This document shows, piece by piece, positions 57,520 to 64,000 of a stretch of 64,000 nucleotides of DNA. A model generated the notes under the pieces. That model ran no database searches, was not told the DNA's origin, and saw nothing but the letters and a program-made list of their open reading frames with translations. The position numbers and the translations under genes are program-made. Each line of letters starts with the position of its first letter. Position 1 is the first letter of the stretch. The DNA is from Paeniroseomonas aquatica (GTDB lineage Bacteria > Pseudomonadota > Alphaproteobacteria > Acetobacterales > Acetobacteraceae), in the NCBI RefSeq assembly GCF_030409335.1, contig NZ_JAUFPN010000183.1, positions 1 to 64,000 of the forward strand. Reading direction: 5' to 3'.

Positions 57520-57601
57520 GGGTCTCGCTCTCGTCGCTATGGGTGCTGTTGAGATTGAGACTAGGGCAGCTTTGTCCAGGGCGCGACCCCGGGTCCCGCC
57601 G

Positions 57602-57630
57602 TTGACAGCCCGTCCCGGCCCGGCAAGGGT
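57602..57630 (+). promoter_or_regulatory. possible promoter of the fourth Bug receptor
   Basis: A TTGACA -35 element at 57602-57607 is followed after 17 nt by AAGGGT, a poor -10 match. The -35 alone is a good consensus, so this is weak evidence. It lies about 50 nt before the receptor start. Confidence 0.3.
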
Positions 57631-57658
57631 CGGGAAAACGGCAGATCGGGGGGAAGGA

Positions 57659-58642
57659 ATGCGGCATTCCGGGCGCCGGGACGCCATGGCGATCCTGGCT
57701 TCGCTGGCCCTGGCCGCCGGGCCGGCGGCTCCCGCCGCGGCGGAGGAGTGGCCGGGCCGGCCGTTGCGGCTGGTGGTGCCCTTCGCCCCCGGCGGCGCCT
57801 CGGACCTGCTGGCGCGGCTGCTGGCGGAACGGCTGGCGGGGCCGCTCGGCCAGCCCGTCATCGTCGAGAACCGGCCGGGCGCCGGCGCCACCATCGGCGC
57901 CAATGCGGTGGCCAAGGCGCCGGCCGATGGCCTCACCCTGCTCTACGGCACCCCCGGCCCGCAGATCATCAATCCCAGCCTGATGCCCGGCCTGCCCTAC
58001 GACCCCGAGCGCGACTTCGCCCCGATCGTCAGCCTGGTGACGGCGCCGAACCTGCTGGTGGTGCACCCTGCCCTGCCGGTGCATTCGGTGGCGGAGCTGA
58101 TCGCCCTGGCCAAGGCGCAGCCGGGGCGGCTGACCTTCGGCAGCTCCGGCATCGGCGCCTCCTCCCACCTGGCGGGGGAGATGCTGAAGCAGATGGCCGG
58201 CATCGAGATCACCCACGTGCCCTTCCGCGGCAGCGGCCCGGCCATCCAGGAATTGCTGGCCGGACGGATCTCGATGCTGATCGATACGCTGCTGCTCTAT
58301 GCCGAGCACCGGGCGACCGGCGCGGTGCGGGCGCTGGCGGTCAGCACGCCGGCCAAGTCCAGCCTCATGCCGGACCTGCCGACCATCGCCGAGACGCTGC
58401 CCGGCTTCGACGCGGCCGCCTTCAACTACCTGGCGGCCCCGGCCGGCACGCCGCCCGCCGTGGTCGCGCGGCTGAACGGGTCGGTGAATGCCATCCTGGT
58501 GGATCCGGCCTTCCGCCGCCGGCTGGGCGAGCTGGGGCTGGAGCCGATCGGCGGCACGCCGGAGGCGACCGCGGCGACGATCCGGGCGGAGGCGGCGCGC
58601 TGGCGCGGGGTGATCGTGGCGGCGGGGATCAAGGTCGAGTAA
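57659..58642 (+). CDS. Bug-family (TctC) solute receptor
   Basis: 327 aa. Signal peptide ending in the AAPAAAE region, then LRLVVPFAPGGASDLLARLLAERLA and VIVENRPGAGATIGANAV, the Bug signature. GGGAAGGA immediately precedes the ATG at 57659; a Met at 57686 is an alternative. Fourth such receptor in the window and again without a TctAB permease. Divergent from the CoxL-like gene and 9 nt upstream of the small membrane protein gene. Confidence 0.85.
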   Translation: MRHSGRRDAMAILASLALAAGPAAPAAAEEWPGRPLRLVVPFAPGGASDLLARLLAERLAGPLGQPVIVENRPGAGATIGANAVAKAPADGLTLLYGTPGPQIINPSLMPGLPYDPERDFAPIVSLVTAPNLLVVHPALPVHSVAELIALAKAQPGRLTFGSSGIGASSHLAGEMLKQMAGIEITHVPFRGSGPAIQELLAGRISMLIDTLLLYAEHRATGAVRALAVSTPAKSSLMPDLPTIAETLPGFDAAAFNYLAAPAGTPPAVVARLNGSVNAILVDPAFRRRLGELGLEPIGGTPEATAATIRAEAARWRGVIVAAGIKVE

Positions 58643-58651
58643 AGCCGCCGC

Positions 58652-58978
58652 ATGCAGCTCTATTTCATCGCCCTCGTCCTGCTTGCGCTCGCCGGGGTCA
58701 TCGAGGCGCGCTGCTCGACGCCGGGGCTGCGGCCCGAGGCGGCGGCGGCGGACCGCGCCTTCAAGATCTTCGGCCGCTCGGCCTTCGCCTTCTGGCTGGT
58801 GCTGCTGGCCTGGGGCTTCTGGAAGCTGCACTGGACCCAGCCGGTGGCCGGGCTGGTCGCCTCGCTGGCGGCGAATGCGCTGCTGGTGCAATCCGGCGCC
58901 CGGCCCTACTGGCCGGGCCTCGCCATGGTGCTGGCGGTGGGCGGGCTGTTCCTGACGGCGCTGGTGATGGCGCGGTAG
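58652..58978 (+). CDS. small hydrophobic membrane protein
   Basis: 108 aa with about three or four predicted membrane helices (residues about 2-18, 44-60, 64-80 and 89-107) and a short hydrophilic loop after the first. No family recognised. It follows the Bug receptor by 9 nt, so it may be co-transcribed, but it does not have the length of TctB and I do not assign it to the transporter. A strong hairpin follows. Confidence 0.6.
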   Translation: MQLYFIALVLLALAGVIEARCSTPGLRPEAAAADRAFKIFGRSAFAFWLVLLAWGFWKLHWTQPVAGLVASLAANALLVQSGARPYWPGLAMVLAVGGLFLTALVMAR

Positions 58979-58980
58979 CA

Positions 58981-59004
58981 ACCGGGGGGAACTGCCCCCC
59001 CGGT
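58981..59004. terminator. bidirectional hairpin
   Basis: ACCGGGGGG (58981-58989) pairs with CCCCCCGGT (58996-59004), 3 nt after the small membrane protein stop and 10 nt before the end of the convergent lactonase-like gene. Confidence 0.6.
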
Positions 59005-59013
59005 GATGGGGCC

Positions 59014-59817
59014 CTACCGCAGCGGCGGCAGGTGCAGCGCCACCACCTCGCCATCCTGGCCCGCGACCGGCTGGAAGCGGGCGCGGACCTCCGGGTCGTG
59101 GCCCGCGATCACCCGGCTCTCGTCGCCCCCGGCCAGGCGCTTGGAGATGCGCCAGCCCTGGGTCATGGCGCCGAGGTCGAAGATGATCGGGAAGGGATTG
59201 CCGGTCCGGTCGTTGGCGTAGAAATGCAGCGCATCCGAGGCGATGACCACCGGCCCGCGCGCGGTCTGCACCCGCACCACCTGGAGCCCGTCGGAATGGC
59301 CGCCGACGCGGTGGACGCTGACGCCGGGCGCGACCTCCCCTTCCCCGTCGTGGAACACGACCTTGTCGGCGAAGAGCGCCTTCACCATCGAGATGACGTG
59401 GTCGGCCTCGAAGGGCACCCGGATGCAGGCGGTGCACATGTGCCGCCCCGTGGCGAAGGCCATCTCGCGGTCCTGGATATGGACCTTGGCGCCGGTGAAG
59501 ATGTCGATGCTGCCGGCATGGTCGTAGTGGAGATGCGTCACCACCACGTCCCGCACCTTCGCCACGTCGCAATCCATGGCGGCGAGGCTCTCGGCGACCG
59601 AGCGGTGCAGCGTGCGGCCGCGCTTGGCGGCGCAGGCGGCATCGAAGCCGGTATCGACCACGATCTCATGGCCATCGGGAGCGCGCAGCAGCCAGACGAA
59701 ATAGTCGAGCGGCATGGCGTCGTGCGGATCGGCGACCGGCAGCAGGAAATTGGATTGCGCCGGGCGGTCGTGGCGCCCGTAGCGGATGGCATAGGCTTCC
59801 CAATTCGGGATTGTCAT
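59014..59817 (-). CDS. metallo-beta-lactamase fold hydrolase, N-acyl homoserine lactonase-like
   Basis: 267 aa. Metal motif HLHYDH (95-100) within THLHYDHAG, a later VGGHSDG and a C-terminal ASDALHFY and AGHDPEV give the di-zinc set. Overall length and the LDYFVWLLR, DTGFDA start resemble lactonases of the AiiA/AttM group rather than glyoxalase II. The substrate could be an acyl lactone or another cyclic ester. It is downstream of the 3-hydroxyisobutyrate dehydrogenase-like gene after 51 nt holding a hairpin, so it may be weakly co-expressed. Confidence 0.82.
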   Translation of the reverse strand: MTIPNWEAYAIRYGRHDRPAQSNFLLPVADPHDAMPLDYFVWLLRAPDGHEIVVDTGFDAACAAKRGRTLHRSVAESLAAMDCDVAKVRDVVVTHLHYDHAGSIDIFTGAKVHIQDREMAFATGRHMCTACIRVPFEADHVISMVKALFADKVVFHDGEGEVAPGVSVHRVGGHSDGLQVVRVQTARGPVVIASDALHFYANDRTGNPFPIIFDLGAMTQGWRISKRLAGGDESRVIAGHDPEVRARFQPVAGQDGEVVALHLPPLR

Positions 59818-59839
59818 GGCGTTCCCCCCTGTATCGGCT

Positions 59840-59861
59840 GGCGCCGGCCGCAGCCGGCGCC
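59840..59861 (-). terminator. hairpin between dehydrogenase and lactonase genes
   Basis: Perfect 9-bp stem GGCGCCGGC (59840-59848) and GCCGGCGCC (59853-59861) with a 4-nt loop, 7 nt past the dehydrogenase stop on the minus strand. It may terminate or attenuate transcription into the lactonase gene. Confidence 0.5.
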
Positions 59862-59868
59862 GCCGGTC

Positions 59869-60768
59869 CTACTTGTTCCCGCCCAGCGTCTCACCCGCCA
59901 GCTTCTCGGAAAGCTGGGTCATGGCGGTGTGGTTGTGGCCCGGCCCGAGCGCCGACAGCGCCGAGGCCCACATCTCCCGGCACAGCGCCGAGAAGGGCGT
60001 CGGCGTATTGGTGTCGCGTCCCACTTCCAGCGCGATGCCGAGGTCCTTCACCATCAGCTCGAGGCCGAAGCCGTCGTCGAACTGGCGGTTCAGGACATAC
60101 TGCTTGAACTTCTTCTGGCTGGAATTGGTCATGCCGGAGGAGGCGTTCAGCACGTCCACCATCTTCCCGGCCTCGAGGCCGAAGCGCTGGCCGATCAGCA
60201 GCGCCTCGATGCCCATGAGGAAGCCGCCCGCCGAGACCAGGTTGTTCAGCGCCTTCATCGCCTGGCCGGCGCCGATGCCGCCGCAGCGGTGGATGCTGGT
60301 GCCCATCGCCTTCAGAACAGGCTCGGCCCGGTCGAGGTCCGCATCCGTGCCGCCGACCATGATGGCGAGCTCGCCGGTCTTGGCCCGCGGCACGCCGCCC
60401 GAGACCGGGGCGTCGATCATCGCCACGCCGCGGGCGGTGAGCTCGGCCGCGATCTCCCGGGTCTTGCCGGGCTGGCCGCTGGTCATGTCGATGACCAGGG
60501 CGCCGGCGGCGAGCGCCGGGGCGATCTGCGCCGCCACCTCGGCCACCTGCTTGCTGGTCGGCACGATGGTGACGACGCAGTCCATGCCCTTCGCCGCGGC
60601 GACCGGGTCGGCCACGGCGGTGCCGCCGACCTCGGCCGCGAATTTCGCCGCATGGCCGGGCCGGGCGTCGCAGACGGTGACGGCAAAGCCGGCCTTCACT
60701 AGGTTGGCCGCCATCGGCCAGCCCATGTTGCCGATGCCGATGAAGCCGATCGTCCTGATGGCGGCCAT
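59869..60768 (-). CDS. 3-hydroxyisobutyrate dehydrogenase family oxidoreductase
   Basis: 299 aa. N-terminal NAD(P) motif GFIGIGNMG (8-16), the substrate motif DAPVSGGVPRAKTGEL (119-133) and catalytic K172 in GAGQAMKALNN. This family oxidises beta-hydroxyacids (3-hydroxyisobutyrate, tartronate semialdehyde, 6-phosphogluconate relatives); the substrate is not fixed by motifs. It begins on the base next to the preceding stop (TAG at 60769-60771), so it is co-transcribed with the carboxymuconolactone decarboxylase family gene. Confidence 0.87.
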   Translation of the reverse strand: MAAIRTIGFIGIGNMGWPMAANLVKAGFAVTVCDARPGHAAKFAAEVGGTAVADPVAAAKGMDCVVTIVPTSKQVAEVAAQIAPALAAGALVIDMTSGQPGKTREIAAELTARGVAMIDAPVSGGVPRAKTGELAIMVGGTDADLDRAEPVLKAMGTSIHRCGGIGAGQAMKALNNLVSAGGFLMGIEALLIGQRFGLEAGKMVDVLNASSGMTNSSQKKFKQYVLNRQFDDGFGLELMVKDLGIALEVGRDTNTPTPFSALCREMWASALSALGPGHNHTAMTQLSEKLAGETLGGNK

Positions 60769-61167
60769 CTACTTCGTCCCCGGCAGGGCGCCTTCCTTCA
60801 CCAGCACCTCGTGGGCCGCCTTGAAGGCGTCGAGCCCGGCGGGGATGCCGCAATAGGCGGTCGCGTGCAGCAGGGTCGCCTTGATCTCCTCGACCGTCAC
60901 GCCGTTGGTCAGCGCGCCCTTGACGTGCAGCTTGATCTCGGGGGCGCGGTTCAGCGCGGTCAGCATGGCCAGGTTCAGCAGGCTGCGGGTCTTGCGGTCG
61001 AGCGTCGGGTCGCCCCAGGCCCAGCCCCAGGCGATGGTGGTGGTGGCGCGCTGGAAGGCCATCATGAAGTCGTCGGCCTTCGACATGCTGGCATCGACGT
61101 ATTCGGCGCCGAGGACTTCGCGGCGGATCGGCATGCCCTTGTTGAACAGGGCTTCGTCTTCGGACAT
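60769..61167 (-). CDS. carboxymuconolactone decarboxylase family protein
   Basis: 132 aa, typical PcaC-like length. It has NKGMPIRREVLGAEYVDAS at the N-terminus and the conserved RKTRSLLNLAMLTALNRAPEIKLH, VTVEEIKATLLHATAYCGIPAGLDAF. The residues fit 4-carboxymuconolactone decarboxylase rather than AhpD peroxidase, as there is no CxxC. The real substrate could be another lactone. First gene of the operon with the dehydrogenase. Confidence 0.85.
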   Translation of the reverse strand: MSEDEALFNKGMPIRREVLGAEYVDASMSKADDFMMAFQRATTTIAWGWAWGDPTLDRKTRSLLNLAMLTALNRAPEIKLHVKGALTNGVTVEEIKATLLHATAYCGIPAGLDAFKAAHEVLVKEGALPGTK

Positions 61168-61283
61168 CGGGTCTCTCCCACAGGCGAATGAGGGGCGCAG
61201 GCTGGCCCCGGGCGCGGCCCCGGTCAACCGGTGCCAAGCGGCCCGGCCGGGACTAGGATCGCGGCAAACCGGGAGGGATCGCG

Positions 61284-62171
61284 ATGTTCTTCGAAGGCTT
61301 CACGCTGGAGGACCGGCAGGTCGAGGGCCGCCGCATCCGGCTCCGCCGCGGCGGCGAGGGCCCGCCCCTGCTGCTGCTGCACGGCAACCCGCAGACCCAT
61401 GCCATGTGGCACAAGGTGGCGCCGACCCTGGCGCGGCGCTTCAGCATCGTCGCCCCGGACATCCGCGGCTACGGCTTCTCGGCCAAGCCGCCGGCCAGCC
61501 CGGACAGCGCGGGGATGTCGAAGCGCGCCATGGCCGGCGACCTGGTCGCCCTGATGGGCGACCTCGGGCATGAGCGCTTCACGGTGGTGAGCCACGACCG
61601 CGGCGCCCGGGTGGCGCACCGTCTGGCGCTCGACCATCCCGAGCGGGTCGAGCGGCTCTGCACCATGGACATCATCCCGACGCTCGCGCATTTCGAGCGG
61701 GCGGACATGGCCTTCGCCATGGGCTACTATCACTGGTTCTTCCTGGCCCAGCCGCACGACAAGCCGGAGCGGATGATCCTCCGCGATACCGAGGACTGGT
61801 TCGACCTGCACACCTCCCGCGAGCCCAAGGACCGCGGCTTCTTCCATCCGGAGGCGCGGGCCGACTACCTGGCGGCGCTGCGGGAGGAAGGCACCGTGCG
61901 CTCGATCTGCGAGGACTACCGGGCGGCCACCGGCATCGACCTGGAGCACGACCGGGCCAGCCGGGCGGCGGGGCAGAAAATCCAGTGCCCGCTGCTGGCG
62001 CTCTGGGGCAGCAAGGGCTCCATCCCGAAGTGGTACGACGCGCTGGCGATCTGGCGGGACTTTGCCGCGGGGCCGGTCAGCGGCGGCGGCGTCGCCAGCG
62101 GGCACTACCTGGCGGAGGAGGCGCCCGAGGAGGTGCTGGGCTGGCTCGGCGGCTTCCTGGCGCCGGGCTAG
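61284..62171 (+). CDS. alpha/beta hydrolase of the fluoroacetate/haloacetate dehalogenase type
   Basis: 295 aa. Nucleophile Asp D105 in VSHDRGARVAHRLALDHPE, with the substrate arginines R106 and R109 in their usual places. HW at 150-151 matches the halide-binding pair of fluoroacetate dehalogenase, and the catalytic His is H274 in SGHYLAEEAPE. An Asp nucleophile excludes ordinary esterases and fits haloacid dehalogenases or epoxide hydrolases. Activity on fluoroacetate is a prediction. Divergent from the CMD operon. Its stop codon overlaps that of the CHAP gene as CTAG. Confidence 0.8.
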   Translation: MFFEGFTLEDRQVEGRRIRLRRGGEGPPLLLLHGNPQTHAMWHKVAPTLARRFSIVAPDIRGYGFSAKPPASPDSAGMSKRAMAGDLVALMGDLGHERFTVVSHDRGARVAHRLALDHPERVERLCTMDIIPTLAHFERADMAFAMGYYHWFFLAQPHDKPERMILRDTEDWFDLHTSREPKDRGFFHPEARADYLAALREEGTVRSICEDYRAATGIDLEHDRASRAAGQKIQCPLLALWGSKGSIPKWYDALAIWRDFAAGPVSGGGVASGHYLAEEAPEEVLGWLGGFLAPG

Positions 62172-62662
62172 CGCCCGGCGGTGACCACCCGCGGGTGCAC
62201 GAAGCCATAGGCCGGGAAGGCGGTGACGCCGAGGGTGCCGCTCGGCGGGTACCAGACCCGCACCAGGGACCAGTCGTTGGCCGCCGAGACATCGGCCACC
62301 GCCTGGTCCCGGGCGATCCGGCCCTTGCCGCGGCCCGAGGCCCAGTTGGCGTGGTCCACCCGGATCTCCCGGTCCGAGACCACGCGGCTGACCACCGAGA
62401 CATGCCCGCTCGGCAGGCGGGAGGTCCGCATCAGCACCAGTACGCTGCCGGGCTGCGGGCTGCGGCTGCGATCGTAGCGGCCGGCCGCGGCATCCCACCA
62501 CTGCCAGGCGTCGCCACTGATCGCCAGGCCCGACCGGGCCCGGGCATAGGGCACGCAGGACAGGCCGCCATCCGCCTCGGCCAGGGTCCGCGGCAGCGGC
62601 TGGCGGGTCGCGCCGCAGCCCGCCAGGGCCAGCAGCGCCAGGATCAACAGCCGGTCCAGCAC
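62168..62662 (-). CDS. CHAP-domain lipoprotein (putative cell-wall amidase)
   Basis: 164 aa. Lipobox in LILALLALAGCG; the start is GTG at 62662, with GGTGGAG 5 nt upstream, because it puts the lipobox at the right distance. The CHAP domain has catalytic Cys in SCVPYARARSG and His in GHVSVVSRV, and continues VDHANW. These enzymes cut peptidoglycan cross-bridges or peptides; it is probably tethered to a membrane facing the wall. The stop codons of this gene and the dehalogenase overlap in a single CTAG. Confidence 0.8.
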   Translation of the reverse strand: MLDRLLILALLALAGCGATRQPLPRTLAEADGGLSCVPYARARSGLAISGDAWQWWDAAAGRYDRSRSPQPGSVLVLMRTSRLPSGHVSVVSRVVSDREIRVDHANWASGRGKGRIARDQAVADVSAANDWSLVRVWYPPSGTLGVTAFPAYGFVHPRVVTAGR

Positions 62663-62919
62663 CGCGACTCCACCCCCGAATCCCCCATGCCGACCCCCAG
62701 GATAGCCCCGCCGGCCACAACCGGTAGGTGAAAAACATGCGGGGCCAGCGACTTGCAACGTATTACTGTTATGCCACAACCAGACCCTCGCCCTCGCCCG
62801 CCGAGTGTGCTGAAAGGACTCCCAGCGGGGGCGCCATTGCCATTCCGTCGCGTCACGGGCGAACCCCGGGACGCGGCGGACGGCCGGTCCATCCCGTGTC
62901 TGCCAGGAAGGGCCAGCTG
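62663..62919. promoter_or_regulatory. divergent promoter region
   Basis: About 255 nt between the CHAP lipoprotein and the exported protein. An A/T-rich patch near 62748-62780 (TTGCAACGTATTACTGTTATG) is the likely promoter position. No confident -35/-10 pair or ribosomal RNA-like structure seen. Confidence 0.4.
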
Positions 62920-63474
62920 ATGACCGAAACCAATCCGCGGCCGCGTCGCCGCCCAGGTGCCGCGCCGCTCGCGCTGCTGCTCGCCGGCGCCATGCTGGCC
63001 GCCCAGCCCGCCAGCGCCCTGCCGCGCTGCGCCGCCGATGCCGACCAGAGCGTCTTCGAGCTGGAGGCGCTGAAGACCGAGCTGATGGTCGTCGCCACGA
63101 CCTGCAAGTTCGAGGACCGCTACAACGCCTTCGTGCAGAAGTACCAGCCGACGCTGGCCACCAACGGCCGCGCCTTCGGCCAGTACTTCATCCGCGCCCA
63201 TGGCGGCGTCCGTCCCGGCCAGCGGCAGAACGACATCTACATCACCGAGCTCGCCAATGTCCGCTCGAACGTCGCCCGCCAGCTCGGCAGCGACTACTGC
63301 CCGCGCAACGCCGGGCTGTTCGACGAGGTGATGGCGCTGCCCTCGGGTACCGACCTGCCGGCCTATGCCGCCGGCAAGGACCTGCTCTCCTCCGGCGCGA
63401 CCGCCTGCCAGGGCGCGCCCGCCCCTCGTGCCGCCACCCCGGCCCGCCGCACCGCTGGAACCCACGCCCGATGA
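62920..63474 (+). CDS. exported protein of unknown function
   Basis: 184 aa. Signal peptide (residues about 1-34: LALLLAGAMLAAQPASA). The mature part has a helical block LEALKTELMVVATTCKFEDRYNAFVQKYQ and conserved-looking RQNDIYITELANVRSNVARQLGSDYC; several Cys residues could form disulfides. The end is Ala/Pro/Arg-rich. GGAAGG lies upstream of the ATG at 62920. The last 4 bp overlap the start of a lipoprotein gene, so the two are probably made together. Function unknown. Confidence 0.68.
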   Translation: MTETNPRPRRRPGAAPLALLLAGAMLAAQPASALPRCAADADQSVFELEALKTELMVVATTCKFEDRYNAFVQKYQPTLATNGRAFGQYFIRAHGGVRPGQRQNDIYITELANVRSNVARQLGSDYCPRNAGLFDEVMALPSGTDLPAYAAGKDLLSSGATACQGAPAPRAATPARRTAGTHAR

Positions 63475-63995
63475 ATTCCCGCCTTACCCTGGTTGCGCCT
63501 CTGACCCTGCTGGCCGCGCTGGCCGGCTGCGCCGAGCCGCAGGCGACCCGCCGCGCGGCCCCGACCACGCGGGTCTATGCCAACGACCTCGCCGGCGGCG
63601 CCAAGCTCTGCACCGTGCAGCAGCCGGTCAGCCTGACCGCCGGCCAGCCGACCGAGACGACCATGGTCCTCGACAACGACGGCGGCTGGTGCGGCATCCT
63701 GGTCTCGCAGCCAGGGCCGAAGCCCTTCGACCTCGGGCTGGTGGAGACGCGGCCGACCAACGGCCGGCTGCACATCCGCAAGGTCGGCGACAACACCCGC
63801 GTCGACTACATCCCGAATGCCGCCTTCGGCGGGTCGGACGCCTTCGCGGTGCGGCTGATGCCGGGCGGGGCCACGCTGCGCGTGGCGGTGACGGTGAACT
63901 ACACCGCGCCGGCCGCGCCGCCGCCGCCGCCCGCGCGGGCCGCCACCCCGCCGCCGCGCCGCACCCCGGCCGCGGCGCCGGCGCGGCGCAAGTAG
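63471..63995 (+). CDS. putative lipoprotein with Ig-like/cadherin-like fold
   Basis: 174 aa. Lipobox ALAGCAE near residue 20. The middle (residues about 100-140: RVDYIPNAAFGGSDAFAVRLMPGG) resembles the repeat end of bacterial Ig-like and cadherin-type domains (YIPN-x-F-x-G-S-D-x-F). The last 35 residues are Pro/Ala/Arg repeats. It overlaps the upstream exported-protein gene by 4 bp (ATGA, 63471-63474) and ends 7 nt before the window edge region. Function unknown; surface or periplasmic adhesion or structural role is a guess. Confidence 0.65.
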   Translation: MNSRLTLVAPLTLLAALAGCAEPQATRRAAPTTRVYANDLAGGAKLCTVQQPVSLTAGQPTETTMVLDNDGGWCGILVSQPGPKPFDLGLVETRPTNGRLHIRKVGDNTRVDYIPNAAFGGSDAFAVRLMPGGATLRVAVTVNYTAPAAPPPPPARAATPPPRRTPAAAPARRK

Positions 63996-64000
63996 GACGT

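Overview
The window is a GC-rich, gene-dense bacterial chromosome segment. Many genes overlap by 4 bp (ATGA), and almost all third codon positions are G or C. Four Bug-type solute receptors, a form II CoxL-like oxidase, a TarD-type tartrate dehydratase, a paired CobW/WD40 locus and AtzE/AtzG genes together suggest an alphaproteobacterium, most likely Acetobacteraceae (Roseomonas-like). That placement is inferred from gene content; no rRNA is present to prove it. I saw no tRNA, rRNA, CRISPR array, prophage or intact insertion sequence.

Layout. Positions 1-6.6 kb look like the edge of a surface-polysaccharide region: an FAD-dependent oxidoreductase and a broken acyltransferase 3 gene, both visibly lower in GC than the rest, then a Wzx-like flippase, a domesticated transposase-head protein with a near-consensus promoter, and a DegT/StrS sugar aminotransferase. 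Positions 6.6-17.8 kb hold housekeeping and catabolic genes: DUF1194, DUF3775, an Asp/Glu racemase-like protein, a GST-VOC-FkbM operon, an omega-aminotransferase, the CobW-WD40 pair, D(-)-tartrate dehydratase, and an enoyl-CoA hydratase homologue lacking both catalytic glutamates. Positions 17.9-22.3 kb carry three Bug receptors and a lipoprotein-type esterase. Positions 22.3-25.9 kb carry an OmpR/EnvZ-like two-component system coupled to an XRE protein, and an AlkA-type glycosylase. Positions 25.9-30.0 kb carry a molybdopterin oxidoreductase, a small unknown protein and a dihydropyrimidinase.

The centrepiece is a 19-kb minus-strand operon (49180 to 30167): glgE, treS-mak fusion, glgB, glgX, treZ, malQ, treY, otsA. 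Every junction is a 1-4 nt overlap or a 1-nt gap. It unites the GlgE route (trehalose to maltose to maltose-1-phosphate to alpha-glucan), branching, debranching and disproportionation, the TreY/TreZ route back from glucan to trehalose, and the first step of the OtsA route. It therefore encodes a closed trehalose/alpha-glucan interconversion cycle. otsB, glgA, glgC and glgP are not in the window. A perfect 14-bp palindrome lies in the divergent promoter region upstream of glgE.

Positions 49.3-54.9 kb carry atzG-atzE-cupin (coupled, the cupin apparently with a CTG start), hemN, a hybrid PAS histidine kinase and a convergent single-domain response regulator. Positions 55.1-64 kb hold a CoxL-like large subunit without its partner subunits, a fourth Bug receptor, a small membrane protein, a catabolic trio (carboxymuconolactone decarboxylase family, 3-hydroxyisobutyrate dehydrogenase family, lactonase-like MBL hydrolase), a fluoroacetate-dehalogenase-like hydrolase, a CHAP lipoprotein and two coupled exported proteins of unknown function. 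GC-rich hairpins between convergent genes recur and probably act as terminators.
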